Notes: generated by a model not told the origin, from the sequence alone. A stretch of 64,000 nt of DNA from CAWJHE01 sp963842455 (GCA_963842455.1 CAWJHE010000014.1:1-64000); one strand, 5' to 3'; shown: positions 44,166 through 53,659, counted from the stretch's first letter. Program-made: numbers and translations.

Positions 44166-45386
44166 TTATTTATTCAACACATTTTTTGCAATTTCAAAGA
44201 GCTGCTCGTTCGAGACAATGCTTCGATCCAGGTTTGCCCTTTGGTAAACCAGTTGATGAATTTCCACAAGCTGGGCATCGCTGACAGACAGACCTAATTG
44301 TCCCAGGTTGTACTGCACAGCCAATGGGGTTACCCGCTGACCCATAACGACCCTGGCTTCCCCTCCGACAAAATCAGGCATGTAGGGGAAGTAAGCCTTG
44401 GCCATATTCAGTTTTTCGCTGTCAATTAATTCCTGAATGTGCGGAATTTCTTCTGAGCGTGAGAACATGGTTTCGCCCGAGACAGGCTTGTGGCGATGCA
44501 TGGGTACCCGCGTCAACTCCTGGACTTTTCTGGAAAGCTCGACCAGGCGGTTATAGTGGATATCCATTTCGATGCCGTATCCAATCGCCAGGGAAACTGC
44601 TACCTCTTCGGTCGGCGGCATTCCGGCGAAATGCCCAACCCCATTGACGGTTGTATGCACAATACTAGCGCCTGCAGCCACGGCCGCGCAGGCATTGGCT
44701 ACCCCCATGCTGAGCATGTTATGACAATGCACAGCGATGGGCACGTTCATCCAGGATTTCACTTTTCGGACGATATAGTTAATCGTAAACGGATTTCCCA
44801 GGCCCTGGGAATCAGTCAGGGTGATTTCGTCCAGACCAAATTCGTCTTGTATCGAACACAAGAGCTGTTCGGTTTCTTCAGGTATGGCACGTGTGATATC
44901 CTGGGCCATGATGCCGACTTTTACACCATTCTGCCGGGCATAATTCGCCAGAACCAGGAAATCGGCCACCTTTTTTTCAACCGGATCGAACACGACGCTA
45001 TACAAATTACTGCAAGGTTTCCGGATCGTGATTCCCCAAACACCAGCTTCCAATGCGCAATCGATATCGGCTTTTGAGCTAGCCAGAGACTGGCACTTCG
45101 CCTTAAGCCCCAACCTCGTGATCTTTTTGACTGCTTCTACGTTTTCTTTGGCGATGGGAGCGGGGTATCCTAACACGCCCAGGCGCTGAATTCCAATCTC
45201 ATCCAGCATTTGCGCCAGGCCGAGTTTTTCTTCCTCGGTCATGTAAGCGCCGGCCATCCCCTCGCCGTTTTCGTCCAGGGTCAGGTCACATAACTCCACC
45301 TTCTCCGGAAATTGCATCGCCGGCTGAAGATCAGGAGCATCGATGTAATAAGGCGTGTGCCAATAAGGCGATTCTTTTCTTGTCAT
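44166..45386 (-). CDS. HMGL-like (DRE-TIM) carboxyltransferase/lyase homologue lacking the DRE Arg motif
   Basis: About 406 residues. TIM-barrel family of HMG-CoA lyase, isopropylmalate synthase and pyruvate carboxyltransferase. The metal site HxH is present (IAVHCHNMLSMG) and so is a GVGHFAGMPPTEE segment. However the first strand reads VELCDLTLDENGEG where the family has TLRDGEQ; the Arg and Asp of the DRE motif are replaced. So it may bind substrate without ordinary aldol/Claisen chemistry, or have a changed mechanism. ATG 45386 follows the ATPase stop by five bases. Its role with hydantoinase is unknown. Confidence 0.78.
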   Translation of the reverse strand: MTRKESPYWHTPYYIDAPDLQPAMQFPEKVELCDLTLDENGEGMAGAYMTEEEKLGLAQMLDEIGIQRLGVLGYPAPIAKENVEAVKKITRLGLKAKCQSLASSKADIDCALEAGVWGITIRKPCSNLYSVVFDPVEKKVADFLVLANYARQNGVKVGIMAQDITRAIPEETEQLLCSIQDEFGLDEITLTDSQGLGNPFTINYIVRKVKSWMNVPIAVHCHNMLSMGVANACAAVAAGASIVHTTVNGVGHFAGMPPTEEVAVSLAIGYGIEMDIHYNRLVELSRKVQELTRVPMHRHKPVSGETMFSRSEEIPHIQELIDSEKLNMAKAYFPYMPDFVGGEARVVMGQRVTPLAVQYNLGQLGLSVSDAQLVEIHQLVYQRANLDRSIVSNEQLFEIAKNVLNK

Positions 45387-45391
45387 AATTC

Positions 45392-46153
45392 TCACCACCA
45401 TTTGATTAAGTCAGTGACTTCTTCGCGCAATTTTACAAACTCAGGGCTGGTAACATCGCGCGGGTGCGGCAAATCAACATGCATTTCCTTTTTGATGGTT
45501 GTGGGCTTGTTGGTCAAAACAATGATCCGTTCAGCCAGGTAAACGGCTTCTTCGATATTGTGAGTCACGAAAAGCACCGTTTTGTTCAAAGTTCTCCAAA
45601 CCTTCAGCAGCTCGCTTTCCAGTGCAAGGCGGGTTTTGATATCCAGCTGCCCATAAGGCTCGTCCATCAGCAACAAGTCCGGATCGATTGCAAAGCAGCG
45701 CGCCAATACCACCAGCTGCTGCAGGCTGACCGACAAATCTTTCGGATAGGCTTCCAGGTATGGTTCAAGACCCGTTAATTGAATCAGCTCTTTAATTCTT
45801 TCCTGGGTTTTTGGAAGATTGCGCAAATGAGCTCTGCGCTTGGTATCGAAACCAAATTTGATATTTTGTTCCACGTTCAACCAGGGTATGCTGGATGGTT
45901 CTTGAAAAACATAAGACAGGCTATGTTTTTTCAAATCCACCGGTTCCCCGTCGATACGGATCTGTCCTTTTGACGGAGGGATCAGCGTAGATAGCAGGTT
46001 TAAGAAAGTTGTCTTACCACAGCCGGTCGGTCCTACGATGACCAGGAACTCACCTTCATAGACATCGAAGGTCAACTGATTGCAAACCAACAAATCACCA
46101 AATTGCTTGGTGAGGTTGGTCACCTGCACTTTTACACGTTTCTCTTCACCCAT
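45392..46153 (-). CDS. ABC importer ATPase (NitT/TauT type) with degenerate signature motif
   Basis: 253 residues. Walker A GPTGCGKTT, Q-loop SYVFQEP, Walker B LLLMDEPYGQLD with the catalytic Glu, and H-loop VTHNIEEA are intact. The signature, normally LSGGMQQ, is LSVSLQQ. Its partner at 46153-46905 has a normal signature but a broken Walker B. Start overlaps the partner's stop by one base (TAATG), so the two are made together. Cytoplasmic; drives the adjacent permeases. Confidence 0.9.
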   Translation of the reverse strand: MGEEKRVKVQVTNLTKQFGDLLVCNQLTFDVYEGEFLVIVGPTGCGKTTFLNLLSTLIPPSKGQIRIDGEPVDLKKHSLSYVFQEPSSIPWLNVEQNIKFGFDTKRRAHLRNLPKTQERIKELIQLTGLEPYLEAYPKDLSVSLQQLVVLARCFAIDPDLLLMDEPYGQLDIKTRLALESELLKVWRTLNKTVLFVTHNIEEAVYLAERIIVLTNKPTTIKKEMHVDLPHPRDVTSPEFVKLREEVTDLIKWW

Positions 46154-46905
46154 TAGAACACCTCCGAAAGTTTCTTGCGCAGCGCCAGGAATTCGTCACT
46201 CGAGCGGTCCCGGCGAAGCAGCTCACCATTCGGTCCGCGTCGTTGGAACCTGGCCGGGAATTCATCTTTGATTTGGGCGGGTATATTGGAAAGCAAAAGA
46301 ATGCGATCCGCTAAATAAACAGCTTCTTCCACATCATTGGTGACAAAAACAACGGTCTTTTTCTCTACGTCCCAAATGCGCAGGAACTCATCTTGCAATG
46401 AAAATTTTGTTTGAGCATCGAGGTGCCCCAAGGGATTATCCATCAACATAATATCAGGAGAGATTGCCAGCATACGGGCAACCCCGACGCGCTGCTTCAT
46501 GCCACCGGAAATCTGTTTCGGATAGTAATCTTCGAAACCATTTAAACCAACCAGATCGATATATTTCTTGGCGGTGGCATCGCGTTCTTCTGTAGATTTC
46601 TTGGCTATGCGTAATCCATATTCCACGTTTTGTTTGACAGTCATCCAGGGGAAAATGGAAAAACCCTGGAAAACAAAGCCAATTCCCTTGACCGATTCAG
46701 ATTTAATCGTTCCACTATCGTAAGGCATCTGGCCGGATAACGTTTTAAGCAAGGTTGTTTTTCCACAACCACCAGGTCCTAAGATCACCAGAAATTCATT
46801 ATCATAAACATCAAAGGTGATGTCCTTCAGAACCTGGAGTTGGCCTTGTTTGGTCGTAAAGGATTTATTGAGATTCTCAATTTGCATCTTAATTTTCATT
46901 TCCAT
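46153..46905 (-). CDS. ABC importer ATPase (NitT/TauT type) with Walker B Glu and H-loop His replaced
   Basis: About 250 residues from ATG 46905. Walker A GPGGCGKTT, Q-loop GFVFQGF and signature ISGGMKQR are normal. Walker B reads IMLMDNPLGHLD (Glu to Asn) and the switch loop reads VFVTNDVEEA (His to Asn). ATP can be bound but hydrolysis at its own Walker site is unlikely. The start overlaps the permease stop by ten bases; the longer upstream frame is a shadow of that permease. Works as heterodimer with 45392-46153. Confidence 0.9.
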   Translation of the reverse strand: MEMKIKMQIENLNKSFTTKQGQLQVLKDITFDVYDNEFLVILGPGGCGKTTLLKTLSGQMPYDSGTIKSESVKGIGFVFQGFSIFPWMTVKQNVEYGLRIAKKSTEERDATAKKYIDLVGLNGFEDYYPKQISGGMKQRVGVARMLAISPDIMLMDNPLGHLDAQTKFSLQDEFLRIWDVEKKTVVFVTNDVEEAVYLADRILLLSNIPAQIKDEFPARFQRRGPNGELLRRDRSSDEFLALRKKLSEVF

Positions 46906-47700
46906 GGCGCCACCACCTTCTCGAGCCTCCTGAGTAGCGAACTGATTAGAAAGCCAACCACACCGATAATCAACATACCCGCAGCAATCATGGCCATATC
47001 CGGGATTTCCATACCGTAATAAGTCAGGTAACCCAGGCCTTCGCCAGCCGCAACCAATTCTGCAGCCAGGATGCACATCCAGGAAATACTCACGGCATAC
47101 TGAATACCAGCAAAGATGGACGGCAACGCCGAAGGGAAGATCACCGTGCGCATGATGGTTAGATCATCTGCCCCAAGGATACGCGCGGCTGAAACCATAT
47201 CCTGGTCTACCAATCGCACACCACGCCAGGAATTTAACACGGCAGGCGGGAAGGAAGCGATGATGATGATAAAGATCTTACCCATCTCACTGGTTCCGAA
47301 GAAGATGATTGAGAGAGGAATCCAGGAAAGTGAGGGGATCATGCGGAACGTTTCGAACAGCGGTTTTGCACCAGCCTCAAAAAATCGATTCCATCCCATG
47401 AAAATGCCAAAGGGAACGCCCAGGGTGATGCCGATCACCAATGCCAATTAGCATGCGGTAGACGCTAGCATAGATATGTTCCCACAAGGTCCGGTCAGCC
47501 ACTTCGTTGAAAATCATATAGACAATCTTCTCAACTACTTCCCATGGCGTGGGGAGCGTTGTCGAGTTCATACCCGCTAAGTGCCAAATTGCCAGGACCA
47601 ATGCGAGAGGCAAAACAAACAGAAGGGTGTCCTTCACCTTGTTACTGGACAGGTCCTGATTAACATCTGGTACAGTTTGAATGCTTGCTTGTTCACCCAT
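46896..47700 (-). pseudogene. ABC permease 2 (NitT/TauT type), frameshifted
   Basis: About 268 residues after repair of one extra base near 47445 (YRML then ALVIGITLGVPFG). Six membrane segments are expected; the ATPase-contact loop is SAARILGADDLTIMRTVIFPSALP, typical of SsuC/ThiX-like permeases. AAGGTAACC precedes the ATG at 47700, five bases after the first permease stop. It forms a heterodimer with the first permease (inference). Confidence 0.83.
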
Positions 47701-47705
47701 ATCGG

Positions 47706-48473
47706 TTACCTTATCGCCTTGTATCGAATGAAGTAGCGTTCAATTCGACCAATAATGGTCGTCAGTGACGATCCGATCAGACCAATCATCAACATACCCA
47801 GAACAATCAGGTCCGACCTGCCCAAGCGGCTGGCCGTCCAGATCATGTAACCCAAGCCATCGGTCGCCGCGAGCATTTCAGCTGCCGTCAGGACGAACCA
47901 GGAAATGCCATAACCCGTTACAATTCCAGTAAATACCTGAGGTAAGCTGGCCGGCACATAGATTTTTGTAAAAATTTCCCAATCCGAAAAACCGAGGACC
48001 TTAGCATTTTCAATGTATACCGGGTCCACGTTCTTCATTCCGTAATAGGAATTGATCACGATTGGGACAAACGAGGATTGCCAGACAATAAAACCGCGCT
48101 GGAGCACGCCAATTCCAAACCAGAAGATGGAAAAAGGGATCCAGGCTGGGGAAGGAATCTGGCGAAAGATATCAAAAGTTGGCCGGATAGCCTTGTCCAG
48201 GGTTTTTTTCCAGCCCATGAAGAGCCCCAAGGGCACGCCAACGATGACGGCCAGGATAAATCCCGTGGTGGATGTCCGGAAGCTTGACCAGATGTGTTCT
48301 AACAAAGTCGAGCCATCGGGTCTTGGTTCACCTAATTTACTGACAAAAGCTTCAATAATATCGGATGGACCGGGAATATAGTTTGGATCAATCAGTCCAA
48401 ACCATCGTAAACTCTGCCAAGCCAGGAGAAAAATGATAGGGCTTAAAATGCCAATTAATTTTTCTTTATTCAT
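47706..48473 (-). CDS. ABC permease 1 (NitT/TauT type)
   Basis: 255 residues with six predicted membrane segments. Contact loop ENAKVLGFSDWEIFTKIYVPASLPQ and GYMIWTASRLGRSDLIVLGMLMIGLIG are standard for SsuC/TauC/ThiX permeases. It lies between the binding-protein gene and permease 2. Two different permeases plus two different ATPases imply a fully asymmetric importer. Confidence 0.9.
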   Translation of the reverse strand: MNKEKLIGILSPIIFLLAWQSLRWFGLIDPNYIPGPSDIIEAFVSKLGEPRPDGSTLLEHIWSSFRTSTTGFILAVIVGVPLGLFMGWKKTLDKAIRPTFDIFRQIPSPAWIPFSIFWFGIGVLQRGFIVWQSSFVPIVINSYYGMKNVDPVYIENAKVLGFSDWEIFTKIYVPASLPQVFTGIVTGYGISWFVLTAAEMLAATDGLGYMIWTASRLGRSDLIVLGMLMIGLIGSSLTTIIGRIERYFIRYKAIR

Positions 48474-48630
48474 TGTGTAATTTTCCCTATTCTGCCCAGG
48501 TCTGATCTCAATGGTTACCCCCCCTTCGGAAATTTATTTCTTCAGGGGAGGGTTTGCCATTGTTATTCATTTGGGTAAAGTGTGGTGTATTGCCGTCAGA
48601 CAAACTACAAACGATGATAGGGTGTTAGAT

Positions 48631-49644
48631 TTACTGGATACCAGCTTCTTTGAGAACTTCTTTGTAAACGCTCAGGTAATCTGGCAGGTATTGATCATGT
48701 GTAGTCTTGGTGTAACCCCATTTATCCAGCCATTCACCTACTTTGAAATACCATTCTTCGTTGGGCATCAGAGTATCAGGCAGAACGATAACTTCATTAT
48801 CAAATGAAGATTTAATGACTGCCGGATCAACTTCAAAATATTTCGCAGTGATGGCATAGAACTCTTCTGGATTTTCTTCGGCGAATTTGCGGGCCTTTTC
48901 AAGAGCTTTTACAATGCCAACAACTGCCTGGCGGTTGTTAGCCAGGAAATCCTTGGTGACAACTAAGCCAGTATTGTCATGATGAGGGGCAATTTTCTCG
49001 CCGAGACCCACGATGACACCCACGCCTTCATTCTGCAACAGGGTTCCATGGGGTTCCAAGGTAGCAGCCAGGTCAATGTCACCAGAGAGGAATGCACTGC
49101 GTTGTGCAGCACCGGCAGCGACTTCTCGCCACTCAACGTCGGTTTCAGGATCGACGCCAATGCTCTCCAACCAAAGGCGAGCCACGTAATCCTGCATACT
49201 GCTCTTCGAAATGGTAGCGATGACCAAGCCTTTGAATGTTTCCGGTTTGGTAACATCAACTGTACCTTCGAGATCCTTGCGCAGCACGATGGATTCGTTG
49301 CCCCAAACAATGTTAGCAATAATGTACAGAGGCGAACCATTGCCTACGGCTACCTGTCCTGGCGCTGAGCCAACCGGTAAACCAACATCAATGCTGCCGC
49401 CCTTCATTGCTTCTAGCAGTTGCGGGCTGCCTGCGAACCAGTTCCACTCAGCATCGATGCCTTCTTCATCTAAATAACCTTTTTCTTTTACTACAAATGC
49501 TAAAGCTGAATACAATCCCCGCTGTGTGCCCACGTTGACCTTAATCGCCTTGGCTTCTTCTTTTGGCTGGCAAGCGCCGAGCGCCATAGAAGCAATGAGC
49601 ACCAGGATAACCACTACAAACAGCGATTTCCTTCGTTTAGACAT
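48631..49644 (-). CDS. ABC substrate-binding lipoprotein (NMT1/SsuA-like)
   Basis: About 337 residues. Lipoprotein signal FVVVILVLIASMALGAC with lipid-anchored Cys25, then IKVNVGTQRGLYSALAFVVKEKGYLDEEG, GSIDVGLPVGSAP and LWLESIGVDPETDVEW, the NMT1/THI5-like fold that binds sulfonates, nitrate, thiamine precursors or aromatic carboxylates. The operon context favours a hydantoin, pyrimidine or carbamoyl compound (inference). AGGAGGACATCA before ATG 49644 fixes the start. First gene of the operon. Confidence 0.9.
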   Translation of the reverse strand: MSKRRKSLFVVVILVLIASMALGACQPKEEAKAIKVNVGTQRGLYSALAFVVKEKGYLDEEGIDAEWNWFAGSPQLLEAMKGGSIDVGLPVGSAPGQVAVGNGSPLYIIANIVWGNESIVLRKDLEGTVDVTKPETFKGLVIATISKSSMQDYVARLWLESIGVDPETDVEWREVAAGAAQRSAFLSGDIDLAATLEPHGTLLQNEGVGVIVGLGEKIAPHHDNTGLVVTKDFLANNRQAVVGIVKALEKARKFAEENPEEFYAITAKYFEVDPAVIKSSFDNEVIVLPDTLMPNEEWYFKVGEWLDKWGYTKTTHDQYLPDYLSVYKEVLKEAGIQ

Positions 49645-49750
49645 TGATGTCCTCCTGTCCTTGAACACTTGAAAATTGGATTTGGATTTTGACGTACACG
49701 TTCATGTTTTTGGTTGGGTAAACAGGTAATCCGTTCGTTATGTAGTAGAG

Positions 49751-49796
49751 TTGTCTGACTACATGATATGATAAAATATTTGTGACACGATATCAA
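49751..49796 (-). promoter_or_regulatory. promoter and FadR-like operator of the NitT/hydantoinase operon (copy A)
   Basis: Minus strand: TTGATA (49791-49796), 17-base spacer, TATCAT (49768-49773). At 49751-49761 lies ttgtctgacta, fitting the FadR-type pattern TnGTCnGACnA and covering the predicted start site, so a bound regulator would block transcription. The site sits inside a wider inverted repeat atgtagt-N11-actacat. Just upstream, tgtgaca-N17-tgtcaca (49781-49811) overlaps the spacer and -35. Confidence 0.7.
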
Positions 49797-49904
49797 GTGA
49801 TAAATGTCACATATTTTGTAATAGAGTCAATTTAATACCTCTTTTCTATTAATTTCGGTAAAATTAATAAAGAATTTTGCACTATTTCGGAATATTAACA
49901 CAAA

Positions 49905-49940
49905 ATAATAGAACGGCAGGGTTCGATAATTCCCTGCCGC
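49905..49940 (-). terminator. terminator of the BMP-importer operon (copy A)
   Basis: Minus-strand stem cggcaggg / ccctgccg with a ten-base loop, then a T-rich tail (ttctattatttt). It follows the last permease stop at 50005 by about 65 bases. Confidence 0.75.
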
Positions 49941-50004
49941 TCTACCTGTGTGTCTATTATATTTGACACCTGTTGTGTGTTTTTGGTTTCAAAATTATTT
50001 GATA

Positions 50005-50943
50005 CTAAGTTTCAGTTTCCACTTCGTACGGTTTTGAAAGAGCTTTTGGTGGATGGGTTCGGCCAACTAGCCCAGTGAGGGCAAGTATGGTTACAAGATA
50101 AGGAATGATCAAGAAAACTTGATAAGGGATATTGACACTGAGGGGTGAGAGCTGTGCTCTTAGTTGAAATGCATCTGCAGCTCCAAATAGGAGACAAACC
50201 AGGGTGACTATGATTGGATCCCATTTTCCTACCACATGCGATGCAAGAACAATAAAACCTCTGCCACCGGTCATATTGGGAACAAATAGTCCAAGCTCTG
50301 CAAGCGCTAAAGCTGTTCCAGCAAGTCCTCCAAATACACCGCCAATCAGTACGCCATAATATCGATATTTAAATACCGATAATCCAGCAGCTGCTACTGC
50401 CTGTGGATTTTCCCCTACCGAGCGGATATTAAGACCAAACTTTGTACGATAGAGGACAATAGCCGAAAATATAGGCAAAATGAGTGCAATCCACACAATC
50501 ACAGGTTGACTGAGAATCATTTGTCCGATAATAGGCACCTTTTGCATTTGAGGTGTACTTAATACAGGGAACAAGGCTACTCGAGTCATTTCGCCTTTCA
50601 TGATGCTAGGAGCCAGCCAATTGGTCAAGCCCAGTGCAAAAATATTGGATCCCAGGCCTATGACCATCTGATCTACTTTTCGATTAATCGTCAAGAATGC
50701 GAAAATAAGGGATAAAAGCATGCCTGCTAGCATACCCGCTAGCGATGCTAAGATCAAATTGCCTGTTGATCTACTAATTGCAACTGAAGTGAATGCGCCT
50801 ACCAGCATCCATCCCTCCATGCCAACCGGGAAGATCCCACTTCTCTCGCAATAGATGCCACCGGTTGTTGCCAATATGATTGGGGTAGCCATTCTGACAC
50901 TACCGCGCAGCAATTCTTCGAGAGCAATGATATCAATACTCAC
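50005..50943 (-). CDS. BMP-type nucleoside/purine ABC permease (NupQ-like)
   Basis: 312 residues with eight to ten hydrophobic segments. ATGGIYCERSGIFPVGMEGWMLVGA matches the family pattern (G.x.ERSGx.NxGxEG) of BmpD/NupQ permeases, and FGLNIRSVGENPQAVAAAGLSV is the ATPase-contact loop. Imports a nucleoside, base or related compound with NupP- and NupO-like partners. ATG overlaps the upstream permease stop by four bases. Intact. Confidence 0.9.
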   Translation of the reverse strand: MSIDIIALEELLRGSVRMATPIILATTGGIYCERSGIFPVGMEGWMLVGAFTSVAISRSTGNLILASLAGMLAGMLLSLIFAFLTINRKVDQMVIGLGSNIFALGLTNWLAPSIMKGEMTRVALFPVLSTPQMQKVPIIGQMILSQPVIVWIALILPIFSAIVLYRTKFGLNIRSVGENPQAVAAAGLSVFKYRYYGVLIGGVFGGLAGTALALAELGLFVPNMTGGRGFIVLASHVVGKWDPIIVTLVCLLFGAADAFQLRAQLSPLSVNIPYQVFLIIPYLVTILALTGLVGRTHPPKALSKPYEVETET

Positions 50944-52085
50944 AATTCACCTCCAATGCTTTTCGTCTCATCCTCGTTCTTAACCTCCTGCGATAACATA
51001 ACTTCCAGCTCTTGCTTTTCTTCCCCTTTTCGTTGAAAATATTGGTTTTTTTGAGAAAAGCCAAATCCCATCAGGAAGAATATTGCCAGGGCTTGAATGA
51101 TTTGTGCTATCGCAGTTTCAACGCCTACTTGCTGTTGCATTAAAGAGGCTCCAGCTCGCAATCCACCAAAGAACAATGCAGAAACAATGACACCAATTGG
51201 GCTCGCGCCAGAAAGGAGGCCCACAGCGATACCGTCATACCCCAGGTTACCTGAAAACCCATCAAACAATGCATGCCGTAATCCCAATATCTCTCCTATA
51301 CCTGCGATACCACCGACTGCTCCTGCTATGAGCATGATCAAAAATGAATGAGATTTAACGTTTATCCCGCTGTATTGGGCGGCCACTGGATTTGCACCAA
51401 CCATTCTTGTTCGAAAGCCAAGCGTAGAGTATTTCAAAACCAAGAAGGTGATAATGCATAGAGCCAATCCAATGAGAAAACCTGCATGAAGGCTTGAACC
51501 TTGGAGCAGGATCGGCAATTCTGCACTTTTGATTATTTCTGGGGATTGCGGGAAAAAGGCATTTTCTTTAGCAAGAGGACCACCGCTGGTGACTGTATAG
51601 CTCGCAAAATATATAGCTACAAAATTGAGCATAATGGTCACTACGATTTCACTAATACCGCGGTAAGCACGAAGGTATGCAGGAATAGCAGCCCATAGGG
51701 CTCCTCCTATCGCAGCAGCAAGAAGGGTCAGGGTAACATGCAGCCAGCTTGGGATCGGGAGCGGCATAATGGCAACTACCGTTCCTGCCACAGCTCCCAT
51801 GTACATTTGCCCTTCAACCCCGACATTAAAATATGCCACTTGATATGCGATAGCAAAACTGAGACCCCCAAGGATTAATGGAGTGGCGCGTACAGCCGTG
51901 TTTGCCAGCCCATCGACACTTCCAACAGCCCCTTTTAAAAGAGCCGCATAGGCTAAAATCGGATTTGTCCCATTGATAGCTACCATGGCGCCCGATATTA
52001 ACAAAGCGAAGAAGATTGCAATCAATGGTCGAAAACCAGAGATTGCAAAATTTAAGAACTGATGCGTTTGTAGTTTATTCATCAC
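50940..52085 (-). CDS. BMP-type nucleoside/purine ABC permease (NupP-like)
   Basis: 381 residues. AYQVAYFNVGVEGQMYMGAVAGTVVA and GFRTRMVGANPVAAQYSGINVKSHS are hallmarks of this permease family; the C-terminus is a charged cytoplasmic tail (RKGEEKQELEV...). Starts with GTG 52085 or the next ATG at 52082. Lies 18 bases after the ATPase gene. Pairs with 50005-50943 as the heterodimeric channel. Confidence 0.9.
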   Translation of the reverse strand: MMNKLQTHQFLNFAISGFRPLIAIFFALLISGAMVAINGTNPILAYAALLKGAVGSVDGLANTAVRATPLILGGLSFAIAYQVAYFNVGVEGQMYMGAVAGTVVAIMPLPIPSWLHVTLTLLAAAIGGALWAAIPAYLRAYRGISEIVVTIMLNFVAIYFASYTVTSGGPLAKENAFFPQSPEIIKSAELPILLQGSSLHAGFLIGLALCIITFLVLKYSTLGFRTRMVGANPVAAQYSGINVKSHSFLIMLIAGAVGGIAGIGEILGLRHALFDGFSGNLGYDGIAVGLLSGASPIGVIVSALFFGGLRAGASLMQQQVGVETAIAQIIQALAIFFLMGFGFSQKNQYFQRKGEEKQELEVMLSQEVKNEDETKSIGGEL

Positions 52086-52103
52086 TTTTTGTATCCCAAC
52101 TGC

Positions 52104-53642
52104 TTAGCTAGAAAAACCATTTTCTAATTTGTCGAGGTTTCTGCCCAGCATCATCTCACCAATGAGATTCACATCAGCTTTGTCTCCAGGTAACACCCCC
52201 ATACTTTCACCTTTATAAAGAACCATAATGCGATCAGATAATGCAAGGACTTCCGGCAACTCTGTAGAAATGAAAAGAACACCGCACCCACGATTCCTCT
52301 CGGTCAAGATCAATTCATGAAGGAATTCGATGGCGCCCAGATCAAGACCCCGTGTAGCTTGCGAGCACAAAAGAAGGAGTGGGCGGGCTTTACTCTCCCT
52401 GGCAACCACAACTTTCTGTTGGTTGCCGCCGGATAATGTTTGCACCGGCATCTCCACGGTGGGTGTCTTAATTTTATACAATGCCACCAAATCCTTAGCA
52501 GCAGCTTTCATCTTTTTCAGATCTAATACACCCCTTCTAGCTAAGGGGCTCTTCCAAAACGTCTTCAAGACAAGATTTTCTGCTACACTGAAGGAAGGAA
52601 TTAAACCTGTTAATTTTCTATCTTCTGGAACAAACCCTAATATCGAAGGGCTAATTGCCGCGTTTTTGTATTGGATTCCACCAATCTGTATCGTCCCACT
52701 GCTTGGTTTTTGCAAACCTGCAATACAATTCGCTAATTCTCGCTGTCCATTTCCGTCCACTCCGGCAATACCAACAATTTCACCCTCACTTACAGATAAA
52801 TTTAGCCCGCGAATCGCTGGGATCCCACGCTCATCGTTACACCACAAATCTTTAATGGTTAGCGCTTCGCTTTTGATTTCCGCTACCGGTCGAGGCCTAC
52901 ACGCCAAAGAAACGGAACGCCCAACCATCATTTTCGCAAGGATTGATGGATTTGATTCTTTTGTTAACAGGGTGCCTACCACGCCTCCATCTCTCAGCAC
53001 TGTTATTCGATCCGATATCTCCTGCACCTCATCCAGTTTGTGACTAATGATAATTACAGACCGGCCTTCTTCAGTCAGACGCCGTATCGTTGTAAAGAGA
53101 TTTTTAACTTGACTGGGCGCCAATACCCCGGTTGGCTCATCAAGTACTAACAATTGAACATTTCGGAATAATAACTTCAATAATTCCAACCATTGTTGCT
53201 GCCCTACAGGAAGTTGCCAAACAGGGGTATCAGGATTGATTAACAAGTCGTAGGTATTTGCTAACTGTTTAAATCGATTCCTGGCTTCCCTCTTATTTAA
53301 AAAAGGTGAGTTATCTTCGTTCAAGCCAAGCAAGATATTATCAAGCGCAGTGAGGTTCTCAACGAGCATGAAGTTCTGATGAACCATCCCTATTCCATGG
53401 GAAATTGCCGCATGCGGAGAAGTGATATTAACTTTCTGGCCTTTTACAAGTATTTCACCTTGATCTGCCTGGTAAAGCCCGTAAAGGATCTTCATGAGCG
53501 TAGATTTGCCAGCGCCGTTCTCACCCAACAGTGCATGGACCTCGCCTTTTTTTACATCAAAAGAGATATTATTATTCGCTTGGACGTTATCGAATGTTTT
53601 GCTAATTCCACGCATTTCCAAGAAAATCTCGTTCTGCGTCAT
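52104..53642 (-). CDS. BMP-type ABC ATPase with two fused nucleotide domains (NupO-like)
   Basis: 512 residues. Domain 1: Walker A GENGAGKST, signature LPVGQQQW, Walker B LLVLDEPTGVL. Domain 2: degenerate Walker A GVDGNGQREL, signature LSGGNQQK, and Walker B LLLLCSQATRGLD where relatives have LLIAAQPTRGLD. This asymmetry is normal for the sugar/nucleoside type ATPases. GAGGAG precedes the ATG at 53642. Drives the two permeases downstream. Confidence 0.92.
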   Translation of the reverse strand: MTQNEIFLEMRGISKTFDNVQANNNISFDVKKGEVHALLGENGAGKSTLMKILYGLYQADQGEILVKGQKVNITSPHAAISHGIGMVHQNFMLVENLTALDNILLGLNEDNSPFLNKREARNRFKQLANTYDLLINPDTPVWQLPVGQQQWLELLKLLFRNVQLLVLDEPTGVLAPSQVKNLFTTIRRLTEEGRSVIIISHKLDEVQEISDRITVLRDGGVVGTLLTKESNPSILAKMMVGRSVSLACRPRPVAEIKSEALTIKDLWCNDERGIPAIRGLNLSVSEGEIVGIAGVDGNGQRELANCIAGLQKPSSGTIQIGGIQYKNAAISPSILGFVPEDRKLTGLIPSFSVAENLVLKTFWKSPLARRGVLDLKKMKAAAKDLVALYKIKTPTVEMPVQTLSGGNQQKVVVARESKARPLLLLCSQATRGLDLGAIEFLHELILTERNRGCGVLFISTELPEVLALSDRIMVLYKGESMGVLPGDKADVNLIGEMMLGRNLDKLENGFSS

Positions 53643-53659
53643 TCTACAATCTCCTCATG

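Larger units (their letters stand above)
49703..49980. repeat. 278-bp control cassette, copy A
   Basis: Gapless near-identical to 55781-56058 (offset 6078, about 12 differences, roughly 96 percent identity). It holds, on the minus strand in order, a terminator (49914-49939), an AT-rich stretch, and a promoter with a FadR-like operator (49751-49796). It closes the BMP-importer operon and opens the NitT/hydantoinase operon. Confidence 0.92.

Noticed and set aside
45392..46905. Possibility that the altered ATPase motifs are sequencing slips
   Set aside because: Both ATPase frames are intact end to end and the changes are substitutions within conserved context, so indel errors cannot explain them.
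49703..49980. Insertion sequence as explanation for the duplicated 278-bp block
   Set aside because: No transposase frame, terminal inverted repeats or target duplication; its content is a terminator plus a promoter, best explained as a duplicated intergenic region.
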